Assembly: GCF_010681825.2 (NCBI RefSeq)
Contig: NZ_CP066776.1
Coordinates: 1,612,001 to 1,676,000 of the forward strand
Direction of reading: 5' to 3'
Origin: Sulfuriroseicoccus oceanibius
GTDB taxonomy: Bacteria; Verrucomicrobiota; Verrucomicrobiia; Verrucomicrobiales; SLCJ01
Length of the DNA: 64,000 nt
Numbering within the stretch: the first letter of the stretch is position 1; every line of letters begins with the position of its first letter. The notes beneath the pieces are model-generated. The model made no database searches and had not been told where the DNA came from. It saw nothing but the letters and a program-made list of their open reading frames with translations. This document shows positions 36,776 to 46,687 of the stretch, piece after piece. Made by a program: the position numbers and the translations under genes.

Positions 36776-38491
36776 ATGAGTCTTAACCCGACCGAAGTGT
36801 CGCCAGAACTTACGCAGCTCATCGAAGAGAACACGCGCGAGTTCCGCGAGGGAACGATTGTCAAAGGTATCGTCCTCGAAGTTAAACCACAGGTCATCCT
36901 CGTCGACGTGGGCTATAAGTCCGAGGGCGCGATCCCTGTAGCAGAATTTGAAGATGAAGACGTGGAGGTGGGTGACGAGATCGAAGTCCTCCTCGAGCGT
37001 CTTGAGAACGATGAGGGAATGGTCGTGCTCTCGAAAGAGAAGGCCGCTCATCGCCAGAACTGGGAGAAGATCGTCGGCGTTTACGAAGCTGGTGGTCTCG
37101 TCAAGGGCAAGGTCAAGGGTGCCGTCAAGGGTGGCCTCATGGTCAACGTTGGTGTGGAAGCATTCCTTCCTGGTTCGCAGATCGACATCATCCCACCACG
37201 CGATCTCAACGAGTACGTCGGCAACGTGTACGAGTTCAAGATCGTCAAGATCAACGACGACCGCAAGAACGTGGTTCTCAGCCGCCGCGAAGTCATCGAG
37301 GCAGAGCGCGCAGAGCTTCGTGCCAAGTTCCTCGAGGAAGTCAAGATCGGCGACAAAGTCACCGGCATGGTCAAGAACATCACCGACTTCGGTGCGTTCG
37401 TGGATCTCTCGGGCATGGACGGTCTCCTGCACATCACCGACATGAGCTGGGGCCGCATCAACCACCCATCGGAAATGCTCACCATCGGGCAGAACGTGGA
37501 AGTGGTGATCCTCGACGTGAACAAAGAGAAAGAGCGTGTTTCGCTTGGCCTCAAGCAGCTTACCGACAACCCATGGGAAGACATCGAAGCGAAGTTCCCA
37601 GTGGGCCAGGCCATCAAGGGCCGTGTCACCAAGCTTGTTCCTTACGGTGCCTTCGTCGAAATCGAGAAGGGTGTCGAAGGTCTTATTCACGTGTCCGAGC
37701 TTTCCTGGACCAAGCGCATCTCGCGTCCTAGCGACGTGCTTGAGCTTGACCAAGAGCTCGAGGCGGTCGTCCTCGGCATCAGCAAGGACGAGCAGAAGAT
37801 CTCCCTCGGCGTGCGCCAGCTCGAGACCAACCCATGGGACGAGATCGAAGAGCGTTACCCAATCGGTACCACCATCAAGGGCGAAATCCGCAACCTCACC
37901 GCTTACGGTGCGTTCGTGGAGCTCGAAGACGGTATCGACGGTATGATCCACGTGTCCGACCTTTCCTGGACCCGCAAGATCAACCACCCGAGCGAAGTCC
38001 TCAAGAAGGGCGAAGAAATCGAAGCTCAGGTGCTTTCGATCGACAAGGTCAACCAGCGCATCAGCCTCGGCGTCAAGCAGCTTGAGACCGATCCATGGGC
38101 AGAAATCGACGGCCGCTTCAAGGTCGGCGATCTCGTCAAGGGAACCGTCGCCAAGATCGCATCGTTCGGTGCCTTCGTTCAGCTCGAAGACGACATCGAC
38201 GGCCTCGTCCACATCTCCCAGCTTTCGGAAGAGCACGTGGCCAAGGTCAAGGACGTGGTCAAGGTGGGCGACGAAGTCGAAGCTCGCGTTATCAAAGTCG
38301 ACCGTGCAGAGCGCCGCATCGGCCTCTCGATCAAGGCTGCCGACTACGACGAAGAGAGCCTCCGCAAGGAGACCCAGGCATTCGAATCGCTTCGCCCATC
38401 GACCGACATGGTCGGACTGGAGCAGGCATTCAACAACCTCTCGTTCGACGACTGGAGCCCATCCAGCAAGGACGAAGAGGGCGAGGGTTAA
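36776..38491 (+). CDS. rpsA: 30S ribosomal protein S1
   Basis: Single-stranded-RNA-binding ribosomal protein that helps mRNA binding. Six S1 domains can be seen in 571 residues, each with a VKGxV start and a G-A-F-V turn, for example GAFVDLSGMDGLLHITDMSW and GAFVEIEKGVEGLIHVSELS. The first two domains are divergent, as in E. coli. The leader has no Shine-Dalgarno but has CCAAG/CCAAA repeats before ATG 36776, which is typical of autoregulated rpsA. Codon use is strongly biased (translation-optimised). A terminator follows within 50 bases. Confidence 0.97.
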   Translation: MSLNPTEVSPELTQLIEENTREFREGTIVKGIVLEVKPQVILVDVGYKSEGAIPVAEFEDEDVEVGDEIEVLLERLENDEGMVVLSKEKAAHRQNWEKIVGVYEAGGLVKGKVKGAVKGGLMVNVGVEAFLPGSQIDIIPPRDLNEYVGNVYEFKIVKINDDRKNVVLSRREVIEAERAELRAKFLEEVKIGDKVTGMVKNITDFGAFVDLSGMDGLLHITDMSWGRINHPSEMLTIGQNVEVVILDVNKEKERVSLGLKQLTDNPWEDIEAKFPVGQAIKGRVTKLVPYGAFVEIEKGVEGLIHVSELSWTKRISRPSDVLELDQELEAVVLGISKDEQKISLGVRQLETNPWDEIEERYPIGTTIKGEIRNLTAYGAFVELEDGIDGMIHVSDLSWTRKINHPSEVLKKGEEIEAQVLSIDKVNQRISLGVKQLETDPWAEIDGRFKVGDLVKGTVAKIASFGAFVQLEDDIDGLVHISQLSEEHVAKVKDVVKVGDEVEARVIKVDRAERRIGLSIKAADYDEESLRKETQAFESLRPSTDMVGLEQAFNNLSFDDWSPSSKDEEGEG

Positions 38492-38540
38492 TCCTGAAGC
38501 CTCTAGATCCGGTCGCCTGACCGGATGCCTAATCTAAAAG

Positions 38541-38577
38541 TAACCGGAGTGCGGAAACGCGCTCCGGTTATTTTTTT
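38541..38577 (+). terminator. Terminator of rpsA
   Basis: AACCGGAGTGCG and CGCGCTCCGGTT form a stem with a GAAA loop, followed by ATTTTTTT. Confidence 0.93.
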
Positions 38578-38705
38578 GCTTAGAAGGAGGGCTTTGGATT
38601 AGGGATTGAATGGTGGATTGTGGGATGTGCTTAAGGCTGAGTGATAGGTGCTAAGATTGCGTTTATGCGGTCTTGACAGTTGACGATGCGTGGCGACTGT
38701 CGGCG

Positions 38706-40217
38706 ATGACCAAGTCTGATTCGACTCCTCGCCGTGAGACCATGCCGGAAGCCGACGTTGTATTGATCGGTGGAGGTGTGATGAGTGCCACCCTTGGGGT
38801 GTTGCTCAAGCAACTCGACCCATCGCTGAAGATCCAGATTGTGGAGGCGTTGGCGGAAGTGGCCAAAGAGAGCTCCAATCCGTGGAACAATGCGGGCACC
38901 GGACACGCAGCTTTGTGTGAGTTGAACTACACCAAGCAGGCGGCTGATGGATCGGTGGATATTTCCAAGGCGATTCAGATCAACGAAATGTTTGAGGCCT
39001 CGAAGCAGTTCTGGGCATATCTGACGGAGAAGGGGATTCTCGGGGATCCGCAGAGCTACATCAACGCGGTGCCGCACATGAGCTTTGTGCGTGGTGAGAA
39101 GAACAAAGAGTTCTTGCGTAATCGTTTCGAGAAGATGAGCGCGCACCACTTCTTCGCGGATATGGAGTACACCGAGGAAGCGGACGAAGTTTCGAAATGG
39201 GCGCCATTGCTTGGTGCTGGTCGAGATGGCGAGGAAGTGGTGGCAGCCACCCGTGCCGAGGGCGGAACCGATATCAACTTCGGTGCGCTGACCGAGGGCT
39301 TGGTGAACTTCCTGGCGGCTCAGGATGGTGTGAAGATCGCAACACACCACCTGGTGAAAGATTTGAACCGCACTAAAGACGGCAAGTGGAAGTTGAGCGT
39401 GCTCAACAAAGATCTGGGCGTGGTGCGTGAGGTTGTAACTCCATTTGTGTTTGTCGGTGCCGGTGGCGCGAGTTTGCCATTGCTGCAGAAGTCGGGCATT
39501 CCGGAAGGCAAGGGTTTCGGCGGTTTCCCTGTGAGCGGTCAGTTCCTGGTGTGTGATCGCCCGGAGGTGGTTGAGCGTCACGAGGCGAAAGTTTACGGCA
39601 AGGCTGCAGTGGGGGCGCCACCGATGTCGGTGCCACACTTGGACACCCGTGTGATCGACGGCAAGAAGACTTTGTTGTTCGGCCCGTTTGCGGGCTTCTC
39701 GCCGAAGTTCCTCAAAGAGGGGTCGCTGCTGGACCTGCCGGGTTCGGTGAAGATGACCAACCTGGTGCCTATGTTGGCGGTGGGGATTGATAACATGGAT
39801 CTGACCAAGTATCTGATCGACCAGTGCATGCAGACCAGTGACGACCGCATGGCGGAGTTGCGCGAGTTCTTCCCAGAAGCGAAGGCGGAGGACTGGCGTC
39901 TGGAGATTGCTGGTCAGCGCGTGCAGGTGATCAAGAAACACCCGCGCAAGGGTGGGGTATTGCAATTTGGTACCGAGCTGGTCGCGGCGGGTGATGGCTC
40001 ATTGGCCGCTCTGCTGGGTGCGAGTCCGGGTGCATCGACTGCAGTGTCGGTGATGCTCGACGTGTTGGAGAAGTGCTTTGCTGGTCGATTGGACGAGTGG
40101 CGTGACAAGTTGGGTGAGATTGTGCCTGGTTACGTGGCGGATACAGTGAACGATGCCGAGGCGTATCGCTCGATCCGCGAGCGCGTGGACAAAGTGCTCA
40201 AGCTGGCCGCAGAGTAG
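38706..40217 (+). CDS. mqo: Malate:quinone oxidoreductase
   Basis: FAD enzyme on the inner face of the cytoplasmic membrane that oxidises malate to oxaloacetate and passes electrons to quinone. The FAD-binding motif [19 protein letters not shown] (LIGGGVMSA) is at the N-terminus, followed by [21 protein letters not shown], summarised by [19 protein letters not shown], a hallmark of Mqo. The C-terminus has [21 protein letters not shown], with the family [10 protein letters not shown] motif. I chose ATG 38706 (503 residues); an upstream TTG is in frame at 38673. The next gene, menG, makes menaquinone. Confidence 0.95.
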   Translation: MTKSDSTPRRETMPEADVVLIGGGVMSATLGVLLKQLDPSLKIQIVEALAEVAKESSNPWNNAGTGHAALCELNYTKQAADGSVDISKAIQINEMFEASKQFWAYLTEKGILGDPQSYINAVPHMSFVRGEKNKEFLRNRFEKMSAHHFFADMEYTEEADEVSKWAPLLGAGRDGEEVVAATRAEGGTDINFGALTEGLVNFLAAQDGVKIATHHLVKDLNRTKDGKWKLSVLNKDLGVVREVVTPFVFVGAGGASLPLLQKSGIPEGKGFGGFPVSGQFLVCDRPEVVERHEAKVYGKAAVGAPPMSVPHLDTRVIDGKKTLLFGPFAGFSPKFLKEGSLLDLPGSVKMTNLVPMLAVGIDNMDLTKYLIDQCMQTSDDRMAELREFFPEAKAEDWRLEIAGQRVQVIKKHPRKGGVLQFGTELVAAGDGSLAALLGASPGASTAVSVMLDVLEKCFAGRLDEWRDKLGEIVPGYVADTVNDAEAYRSIRERVDKVLKLAAE

Positions 40218-40274
40218 CGGGCGGGTTCCCAGAGGCTCGGTTTGGCGGGTCGCTGGTGATCGCAGATAGATTGC

Positions 40275-40308
40275 TGAGGCCGGGCGTGGATGCGCCCGGC
40301 CTCATTTT
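40275..40308 (+). terminator. Terminator of mqo
   Basis: TGAGGCCGGGCG and CGCCCGGCCTCA arms with loop TGGATG, followed by TTTTG. Confidence 0.85.
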
Positions 40309-40366
40309 GTGTGCGTGCATTGGGAGCGTTGGCGAATGAGCGGTGGCAATTGGTGGGGGATGATGT

Positions 40367-41065
40367 ATGTCATTAGCGAAGATAAAAGCCATGCAAGATC
40401 CCAAATACGTCCGCAGTGCCTTTGCCCGAATCGCCGATCGTTACGTGGTGACCAACCATGTGTTGAGTTTGGGGATTGATGTGTTGTGGCGCAAAAAGGT
40501 CGGACGGATTGTCGCGGCCGAGCAGCCGAAAGATGTGCTCGACCTGGCGACGGGCTCGGGGGATCTGGCGGCGGAGATCCAGGGGCGCGTGCCCGAGGCG
40601 ACTGTGGTGGGTGCGGACTTCTGCGTGCCGATGCTCGACGAAGCGCGCAAGCGCGGGCTCAAGCATCTGGTGGCGGCCGACGGGATGGCCTTGCCATTTG
40701 CCGACAACTCATTCGACGTGGCGACGGTGGCGTTTGGTTTGCGCAATATGGCCTCGTGGGACCAGGGGTTGAAGGAGATGGGGCGCGTGTTGCGTCCGGG
40801 GGGCTTGTTGCTGGTGCTCGACTTTTCGTTGCCGACCGGGATCCTGCGTGCGCCGTATCGGTTCTATTTGCACAAGGTGCTGCCGAACGTGGCGGGCACG
40901 TTGACCGGCCAGCGCGATGCGTATGCGTACCTTGGGGGGACGATTGAGAAGTTCCCTTCGGGCGGAGACATGGTGGCGATGATTGAGCGCAATGGCTTGC
41001 GCGATGCGAAAGCGGATCCGTTGTCGTTTGGTGTGGCGTCGATCTACACCGCGCGCAAAGGCTAG
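40367..41065 (+). CDS. menG: Demethylmenaquinone methyltransferase (MenG/UbiE)
   Basis: Adds the last methyl group in menaquinone synthesis. It has MenG/UbiE signatures: YDxxN-like start (RYVVTNHVLSLGID), AdoMet motif I VLDLATGSGDLAAEI, ADGMALPFADNSFD, VAFGLRN and the GGLLLVLDFSLP motif. ATG 40367 has GGGGGA 7-12 bases upstream. 232 residues is the normal length. Together with mqo it suggests a menaquinone-based respiratory chain, as expected for the phylum. Confidence 0.94.
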   Translation: MSLAKIKAMQDPKYVRSAFARIADRYVVTNHVLSLGIDVLWRKKVGRIVAAEQPKDVLDLATGSGDLAAEIQGRVPEATVVGADFCVPMLDEARKRGLKHLVAADGMALPFADNSFDVATVAFGLRNMASWDQGLKEMGRVLRPGGLLLVLDFSLPTGILRAPYRFYLHKVLPNVAGTLTGQRDAYAYLGGTIEKFPSGGDMVAMIERNGLRDAKADPLSFGVASIYTARKG

Positions 41066-41286
41066 GGCGTTGATCCAACAGGTTCCCGTTTGATAGATTG
41101 CGGTGCCGATCCAGCTGTCGTTGCGGTGTGGGGCAGCGGGGGGGAATTGTCTTGGATGGGCTTTGGTCGGCCTCGTGACAAATCCGCTGTGGTCACCGAA
41201 AATGGTTGCGTCGATGGCCGATCCGGTCTCACCTTGTCGCTTCCCCGATAGCCGGGGAATTAGAAGAAAATCTCCCCATCATTGCT
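41066..41286. other. Upstream region of argF
   Basis: 221 bases without a gene. A hairpin TTCCCCG/CGGGGAA lies at 41241-41259, about 30 bases before the argF ATG, and could affect translation. No ARG box or other known operator can be named. Confidence 0.4.
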
Positions 41287-42201
41287 ATGAAGCACCTTCT
41301 CGGAATCCAACACTGCACCGCCTCGGACCTTGAACGCATGATTGAACTCGGCGAAGCCGCCAAGCGTGATCGCGGCAGCGCCCATAGCGCTCATGCCAAG
41401 TTGCTCGACAACCAGGTCTGGGGACTGATTTTCAGCAAGGCTTCGACCCGTACGAGGGTTAGCTTCGAAGTGGGCGTGCGCGAAATGGGCGGCACCTCGC
41501 TCTACCTTTCGGCCCGTGATATGCAACTCGGACGTGGCGAGCCGATCGAAGATACCGCCCGCGTGCTCGGACGCATGGTGCACGGCGCGATCATCCGCAC
41601 GTTCGAACAAAGCGACGTCGAGACATTTGCCAAGTACTCGGGCATTCCAACCATCAACGCGCTGACCGACGAAGAGCACCCATGTCAGATCATTGCGGAC
41701 CTCCTGACCGTGCGCGAGCGCTTCGGTACCTGGGAAGGACGCAAGATCGTCTACCTCGGTGACGGCGACAACAACATGTCCCGTTCGTGGATGTGGGCGG
41801 CCGAGCGACTTGGCTTCGAGCTCGTCATTGCCGCACCGGAGATGTGCATGCCTTCGAAGGAATACCAGCAGCAGTTTAGCTCGGGGCACGTGACCTTCAC
41901 TGGTGATGTGGAATCGGCTGTGGCAGACGCCAGCGTGCTCTACACCGATGTCTGGGTGAGCATGGGCCAGGAAGACATGGAAGATAATGGCCGCGAAGCC
42001 GCGCTTCAGGCATTCCAGGTCAACCACGAGATGGTCAAGAAGGCTGCGGACGATGCGATCGTATTGCACTGTCTTCCAGCCTACCGTGGCAAGGAGATCA
42101 CCGCCGAGTTGCTCGAGGAGCGCCAGCAGGAGATCTTCACCCAGGCCGAGAACCGTCTGCACGCGCAGAAGGGTGTGATGCAGTACCTCGTGCGCGGCTA
42201 A
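41287..42201 (+). CDS. argF: Ornithine carbamoyltransferase
   Basis: Makes citrulline from ornithine and carbamoyl phosphate in arginine synthesis. Carbamoyl-phosphate motif STRTR is at 53-57 in SKASTRTRVSFEVG, HPCQIIADLLTV carries the second phosphate-site residues, and VLHCLPAYRGKEI carries the ornithine-site Cys (HCLPAYRGKEI instead of the common HCLPAHRG). 304 residues is typical. ATG 41287 is chosen; an in-frame upstream start at 41206 has no site. It is 34 bases before hisC, so both are likely co-transcribed. Confidence 0.95.
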   Translation: MKHLLGIQHCTASDLERMIELGEAAKRDRGSAHSAHAKLLDNQVWGLIFSKASTRTRVSFEVGVREMGGTSLYLSARDMQLGRGEPIEDTARVLGRMVHGAIIRTFEQSDVETFAKYSGIPTINALTDEEHPCQIIADLLTVRERFGTWEGRKIVYLGDGDNNMSRSWMWAAERLGFELVIAAPEMCMPSKEYQQQFSSGHVTFTGDVESAVADASVLYTDVWVSMGQEDMEDNGREAALQAFQVNHEMVKKAADDAIVLHCLPAYRGKEITAELLEERQQEIFTQAENRLHAQKGVMQYLVRG

Positions 42202-42234
42202 CCGCGCGCTGAACAATCTATCCATTCATTTGTT

Positions 42235-43335
42235 ATGAATTCATCTATTTGGGATATTGCCCACCCGCAGTTGCGTGACCTGGTGGCTTACGAGCCAGGC
42301 AAGCCGATCGACGACGTGGCCCGCGACATGGGCTTGGAGCCGGACCAGATCGTCAAGCTGGCGTCGAACGAGAACCCATTGGGTCCGTCGCCGAAGGCGA
42401 TCGAGGCGATGGCCGACGCGGTCAAGGGAGTGAACATCTACCCGGACGGAGCGGCGTACCATTTGCGCAATGCCATTGCCGACAAGTTCGACCTCAAGCG
42501 AGAGAATGTCGTGCTGGGGTGTGGCTCGAATGAGATCATCGAGCTGCTTGGGCACGGCTTCCTCAAGCCGGGCACCAATATCGTGACCGCCGACCATGCG
42601 TTTGTCGTCTACAAGCTGATGGCGACGCTTTTTGGTGCGGAGACCAAAGAGATTGCCGACCCTGGGTTCGTGCACGATCTCGATGCGATGGCCGAGGCGA
42701 TCGACGAAAACACGCGTGAGGTTTTCATCGCTAACCCGAACAACCCAACCGGTACGCTCGTGGATCAGGAGGCGATTGACCGCTTCATGGAGAAGGTGCC
42801 GGATCACGTGATTGTGGTCTTTGACGAGGCGTACTATGAGTTCCTCGACACTCCGCCGGACACGCTCAAGTACGTGCGTGAAGGGCGCAACGTGGTGGTG
42901 CTGCGTACGTTCTCCAAGATCCAGGGGCTCGCAGGAACGCGCACCGGTTATGGGTTGATGAAGCCTGAACTTGCCGAGGTGCTGCAGAAGTGCCGTCAGC
43001 CATTCAACACGAACATGGTGGGCCAGGCCGGAGCATTGGCGGGCTTGCTCGACGAAGAGCACCAGCAGAAGACCAAGGCGCTGACCGACGAAGGGCGTGA
43101 GTTCTTCCAGCAGAGCTTCGAGGAAATGGGGCTGGAGTACGTGCCGAGCTTTGCCAACTTCGTGTTGGTGAAGGTGGGCGACGGCGATAAGCTTTTTGCC
43201 GAGATGATGAAGAAGGGCGTGATCGTGCGTGCGATGCGCGGATACAAACTGCCTGAATGGGTGCGCATTTCGATTGGCACGATGGATGAGAACCGTCGCT
43301 GCATCGAGGTGATGAAAGAGTTGCTCGGCAAATAG
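42235..43335 (+). CDS. hisC: Histidinol-phosphate aminotransferase
   Basis: PLP enzyme of the aspartate aminotransferase fold; catalyses the seventh step of histidine synthesis and often also aromatic transamination. Motifs are LASNENPLGPSPKA, IANPNNPTG, VFDEAYYEF and TFSKIQGLAGTRTGYG, in which the Lys binds PLP. 366 residues fits. ATG 42235 is preceded by TTTGTT without a clear ribosome site. In this neighbourhood (argF, hisC, SDR) it may instead serve as an aromatic aminotransferase with tyrA, which cannot be decided here. Confidence 0.93.
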   Translation: MNSSIWDIAHPQLRDLVAYEPGKPIDDVARDMGLEPDQIVKLASNENPLGPSPKAIEAMADAVKGVNIYPDGAAYHLRNAIADKFDLKRENVVLGCGSNEIIELLGHGFLKPGTNIVTADHAFVVYKLMATLFGAETKEIADPGFVHDLDAMAEAIDENTREVFIANPNNPTGTLVDQEAIDRFMEKVPDHVIVVFDEAYYEFLDTPPDTLKYVREGRNVVVLRTFSKIQGLAGTRTGYGLMKPELAEVLQKCRQPFNTNMVGQAGALAGLLDEEHQQKTKALTDEGREFFQQSFEEMGLEYVPSFANFVLVKVGDGDKLFAEMMKKGVIVRAMRGYKLPEWVRISIGTMDENRRCIEVMKELLGK

Positions 43336-43358
43336 CCGGCAACGGGTTCAGAGTTCCC

Positions 43359-44027
43359 ATGACGATGAGTTCTTCGGTCCATCAGGATGCACCTGTGGTG
43401 GTGATCACTGGTGGGCGCGGAGGGCTGGGGAGTGCCCTGGCTAAAGCCTTTGCCGAAGCTGGCTGGATGGTGCATGCGCCGGGGCGCGATGCGTTGGATG
43501 TGGCGTCTGCCGAGTCGGTGGACGCCTATTTTTCCCAACTGGGTGCGGTGGATGTGCTGGTCAACAACGCGGGCATTACGCGCGATACGCCGTTGCTCAA
43601 GATGAGCGAGGCCCAGTGGGACGAGGTGATCGATGTGAACTTGAATGGCGCGGCACGATGCGCGCGCGCTGTGGTGCGTGGGATGGTGAAACGGCGGCGG
43701 GGGGCGATTGTCAATGTGTCGTCGTACTCGGCGCTGAGCGGGCCAGCTGGGCAGGCGAACTACGCGGCCGCCAAAGCGGGGCTGATTGGGTTCACCAAAG
43801 CACTAGCGAAAGAAGTAGGGGGCCGAGGCGTGCGGGTGAATGCGGTGCTGCCTGGTTTTCTTGAGACGAAGATGACCGACCAAGTCAGTGATGCGGTCAA
43901 GGAGCGGGCCCGGGCGGCGCATGCGTTGGGGCAGTTCAACACGGCAGAGCAGGCGGCTGAGTTTGTGGTCAACTTGGTGCGGATGGATGCTGTGTCTGGT
44001 CAGGTGTTCCAGCTTGACTCGCGTTAG
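43359..44027 (+). CDS. 3-oxoacyl-ACP reductase-like SDR
   Basis: Short-chain dehydrogenase with the NADP motif VVITGGRGGLGSALA, the NNAGIT motif and the catalytic Ser in NVSSYSALSGPAG and Tyr-x3-Lys in NYAAAKAGL. Active-site Asn is in DVNLNG. Length 222 is slightly short for FabG because the segment between the first two motifs is compressed, with VHAPGRDALDVAS next to it. It follows hisC by 23 bases. The substrate may be a beta-ketoacyl-ACP or a PHA-type acetoacetyl-CoA. Confidence 0.88.
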   Translation: MTMSSSVHQDAPVVVITGGRGGLGSALAKAFAEAGWMVHAPGRDALDVASAESVDAYFSQLGAVDVLVNNAGITRDTPLLKMSEAQWDEVIDVNLNGAARCARAVVRGMVKRRRGAIVNVSSYSALSGPAGQANYAAAKAGLIGFTKALAKEVGGRGVRVNAVLPGFLETKMTDQVSDAVKERARAAHALGQFNTAEQAAEFVVNLVRMDAVSGQVFQLDSR

Positions 44028-44150
44028 CGTGGCAATGGTAGGTCGGGGAGCGCGAGCGAGGTGGAGGTGTTGTCGGTGTTTTTCAAATTGTCGCGAGCTA
44101 TTTACTTTTTATGTGGTCTTTTGATTCCTGACTGGGATAAGTTACTCGTT

Positions 44151-44729
44151 ATGAAATTTCATACCCCATTTGGATTGAGTCGGTGCCTGCGGTCCTTGGC
44201 CGTCGTGGCGTGTTCGCTTTCGGTTGTGCTGCCGGCGGCTGCCGACAGGGGAGGGAAGACGGTGGATGGTTTGTTCCGCGAGGCGCGAGTTGCTTATGAA
44301 CGTGGCAACTACGAGGTGGCAGAGGAGGGGTTCCGCAAGATCTTGCGCCAGATGCCGAACCACATCCCGTCACGCGCATATTTGAAGAAGGTCAAAGATG
44401 CCAAGGAGGCTGCGGAAAAGGTGGAGTTCAAAGATGAGTTGTCGGCACTGGTGATCAAAGAGGTGACTTTGAAGAACGCATCGCTCAATGAGGCGGTGGA
44501 CTATCTGCGCAAGAAGGTGCCGGAGTTGGTCAAGGTTTCCGATAATCCCGGGCTCAACGTGAACTTCGTCGTGTTTGCCAGGGCGGAAGAGGCGGACAAA
44601 GAGACCATCACTGAGTTGAGTTTGAACAACATCCCGGTGACCAAGTTTATTGATTATGTCGGGAGGATGTCGGGATTCGTTCCGGTGTATTCCGACGGGA
44701 TTGTCGAGCTGCGTCCGGCGGAGCGGTAG
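44151..44729 (+). CDS. Exported TPR/STN-like protein
   Basis: 192 residues. A signal peptide ends near AAADRG (residue 29). The segment LFREARVAYERGNYEVAEEGFRKILRQMPNH is a single TPR-like helix pair. The C-terminal part ALVIKEVTLKNASLNEAVDYLRKKVPEL with NNIPVTKFIDYVGRMSGFV resembles the secretin/TonB short N-terminal (STN) domain (NNIPVTKFIDYV). I do not recognise a named family; similar proteins are frequent in Verrucomicrobia. It has its own terminator and follows the SDR gene. Confidence 0.7.
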   Translation: MKFHTPFGLSRCLRSLAVVACSLSVVLPAAADRGGKTVDGLFREARVAYERGNYEVAEEGFRKILRQMPNHIPSRAYLKKVKDAKEAAEKVEFKDELSALVIKEVTLKNASLNEAVDYLRKKVPELVKVSDNPGLNVNFVVFARAEEADKETITELSLNNIPVTKFIDYVGRMSGFVPVYSDGIVELRPAER

Positions 44730-44753
44730 TCTGCGCGAACGTACTGATTTTCA

Positions 44754-44791
44754 GCCGGCGTGTCACCAGGGTGGCCGCCGGTTATTTTTTT
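44754..44791 (+). terminator. Terminator after the STN-like gene
   Basis: CCGGCG with GTCACC arms and GGTGGC with CGCCGG arms form a bulged stem, followed by TTATTTTTTTG. Confidence 0.7.
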
Positions 44792-44852
44792 GATCGCGGT
44801 GAGCTTGTTATGCATTGGGGCAGGGACCTTCTTTCGGTAGGGTCATGCGGAT

Positions 44853-45593
44853 ATGGCTCATCCCTCATTGGCATTCACAGACCACCGGCCGTGGCCGCTA
44901 CCCGACCAGCGGTGGCGCTGGCGGCAGTCGTGGAATGATTTGGCTTTCGTGCACTACAAGGTAGACGCGAAGCGGCTGAGGGAGTTGGTGCCTGCCAAAT
45001 ATGAGATCGACCGGTTTGCGGGCGATGCGTGGGTTTCGGTGGTGCCGTTTATGATGGAAGATGTGGCGCCGCAGGGGATGCCTTGTGTGTTTCCCTTCCG
45101 TAGCTTTCCCGAGTTGAACTTGCGGACATACGTCACCCACGGCGGCAAGCCCGGTGTCTTTTTCTTCAGTCTCGATGCGGCGAACCTGCCATTGGTCGTC
45201 GGGGGCAATGCAATATATGGGGTTCCGTACAAGTATGCGCGAATGGCTTACATTCAGCGTGACGGAGTGCGGGAGTTTGTGAGCCGCCGCTATGGTAGTG
45301 CGGTGAATTTCCGCGCGATGATCAAACCGCTGGGACCGGAGTTTGAGGCGGCCGCAGGTACGCTTGAGGAATGGCTAAGCGAGCGCTATTGTCTCTACTC
45401 AGTGGGCGTGGCAGGCGCTTATTACCGAGTGGAGGTTCATCACAAGAAGTGGCCGCTGAGGGAGTGCGCGGTCGAGCTGATTGAGAATGATCTGCTCAAG
45501 CCCTTCGGGCTGGAGGTCGACGAATCCAGCGCGCTGTGTCATTTCAGTCCGGGTGTGGATGTGGTGTCGTTTCGGCCTGAGCGTCTGGATTAA
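44853..45593 (+). CDS. DUF2071 (YqjF-like) protein
   Basis: 246 residues. The start has RWRQSWNDLAFVHYKVDAKRLRELVPAKYEIDRFAGDAWVSVVPF, which matches the family in motifs WNDLAFVHYKVD, LRELVP and DAWVSVVPF. Middle motifs ELNLRTYVTHGGKPGVFFFSLDAANLP (NLRTYVTHGGKPGVFFFSLD) complete it. The family is of unknown function with a lipocalin-like fold suggested. It overlaps the agmatine deiminase gene by 4 bases at the convergent ends. Confidence 0.9.
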   Translation: MAHPSLAFTDHRPWPLPDQRWRWRQSWNDLAFVHYKVDAKRLRELVPAKYEIDRFAGDAWVSVVPFMMEDVAPQGMPCVFPFRSFPELNLRTYVTHGGKPGVFFFSLDAANLPLVVGGNAIYGVPYKYARMAYIQRDGVREFVSRRYGSAVNFRAMIKPLGPEFEAAAGTLEEWLSERYCLYSVGVAGAYYRVEVHHKKWPLRECAVELIENDLLKPFGLEVDESSALCHFSPGVDVVSFRPERLD

Positions 45594-46666
45594 CCCAGCG
45601 CAGGTTGTTGCTGCGAGATGCAGTGAAGCGCCCCGCCTTCCTGGACCAAGTCGAGGCAGTCGATTGGGATGATTTGGCGGTCAGGAAAGAGCTCGGCAAG
45701 AATTGTCTGGGCGCGCTCGTCGTTCTTCGGCTGGCGGAAGGTCGGCATCAGAACGGCCCCATTGAGGATGAGGAAATTGACGTAGCTGGCGGGAAGCACC
45801 GGCAAGCGCCAGCCCGGGACCTCGCAGGCCTCGGGTTGGGGCATTTCGACGATGCGGAATGGATTGCCGTCGGCATTGCGGAACGAATGCAAGCGCTTCA
45901 AGTTGCTCTGGAGCACCTGATGGTTCGGTGATTGTGGGTCGTTGTCCACGGCGGCGACGATGGTCCGGTCGTCTGTGAAGCGAGCCAGGTCGTCGATGTG
46001 GCCGTCCGTGTCGTCGCCTTCGATGCCAGATTCGAGCCACAGGATGTCGCGGACGCCGAGGAAGTCGCGCAACTTGCACTCGATCTGCTCGCGGGTGAGG
46101 TGTGGGTTGCGGTTCGGGTTGAGCAACACGGCTTCGGTGGTGAGCAATTGGCCGCGGCCGTTGATCTCGATCGATCCTCCTTCGAGGATGATCCCGGCAT
46201 TATAGCGCTTCAGCCCGAGAGACTGCGCAATTTGCGATGGGATGGTGTCGTCGGTGTCGAATGGAGTGAACTTTTCTCCCCAGCCGTTGAACCCCCAATC
46301 GGTGAGCGCGAGTGAGTTGGTTTTCGGGTTCACCACAAAGATTGGTCCGTGGTCTCGGCACCAGACGTCGTCATGCGGGTGGGCGAACAATTCGCAACGA
46401 TCCATCACGGCGCCAGTCTGCTCGAGCATCTGGCGGATGGCCTCGTGGTCTGCCGGTCTGGCGTTGATCCGCACAGGCTGGAAGCGGCTGATGGCGGTCG
46501 CGATTTCAGCAAACTTGGACTGGATCACATCGGCGCCGTCGGTGGCGCTCCAATGTGGGTTGTCGCGGTTGGGCCAGCTGAGCCAGATGGCGTCCTGAGC
46601 TGCCCATTCCGGGGGCATGGCGTAGCCCGACGCGGCGGGCGTGGTCGATTCGGCCTGTGTGGTCAT
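45590..46666 (-). CDS. aguA: Agmatine deiminase (porphyromonas-type peptidylarginine deiminase family)
   Basis: Converts agmatine to N-carbamoylputrescine in polyamine synthesis. Active-site motifs are WCRDHGP (Asp and Arg), EGDDTDGHIDD with the catalytic Asp and His, and GGALHCIS near the C-terminus with the nucleophilic Cys. 358 residues is typical of AguA. No arginine decarboxylase or N-carbamoylputrescine amidase is in this window. It lies 21 bases after the degenerate hydrolase gene on the same strand, so they should be transcribed together. Confidence 0.92.
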   Translation of the reverse strand: MTTQAESTTPAASGYAMPPEWAAQDAIWLSWPNRDNPHWSATDGADVIQSKFAEIATAISRFQPVRINARPADHEAIRQMLEQTGAVMDRCELFAHPHDDVWCRDHGPIFVVNPKTNSLALTDWGFNGWGEKFTPFDTDDTIPSQIAQSLGLKRYNAGIILEGGSIEINGRGQLLTTEAVLLNPNRNPHLTREQIECKLRDFLGVRDILWLESGIEGDDTDGHIDDLARFTDDRTIVAAVDNDPQSPNHQVLQSNLKRLHSFRNADGNPFRIVEMPQPEACEVPGWRLPVLPASYVNFLILNGAVLMPTFRQPKNDERAQTILAELFPDRQIIPIDCLDLVQEGGALHCISQQQPALG

Positions 46667-46687
46667 GAGACGAGGCGGGCGATGGGC

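Noticed and set aside
38706-41065. mqo and menG as one operon
   Set aside because: A clear terminator at 40275-40308 lies between them, so they are neighbours in function but probably separate units.
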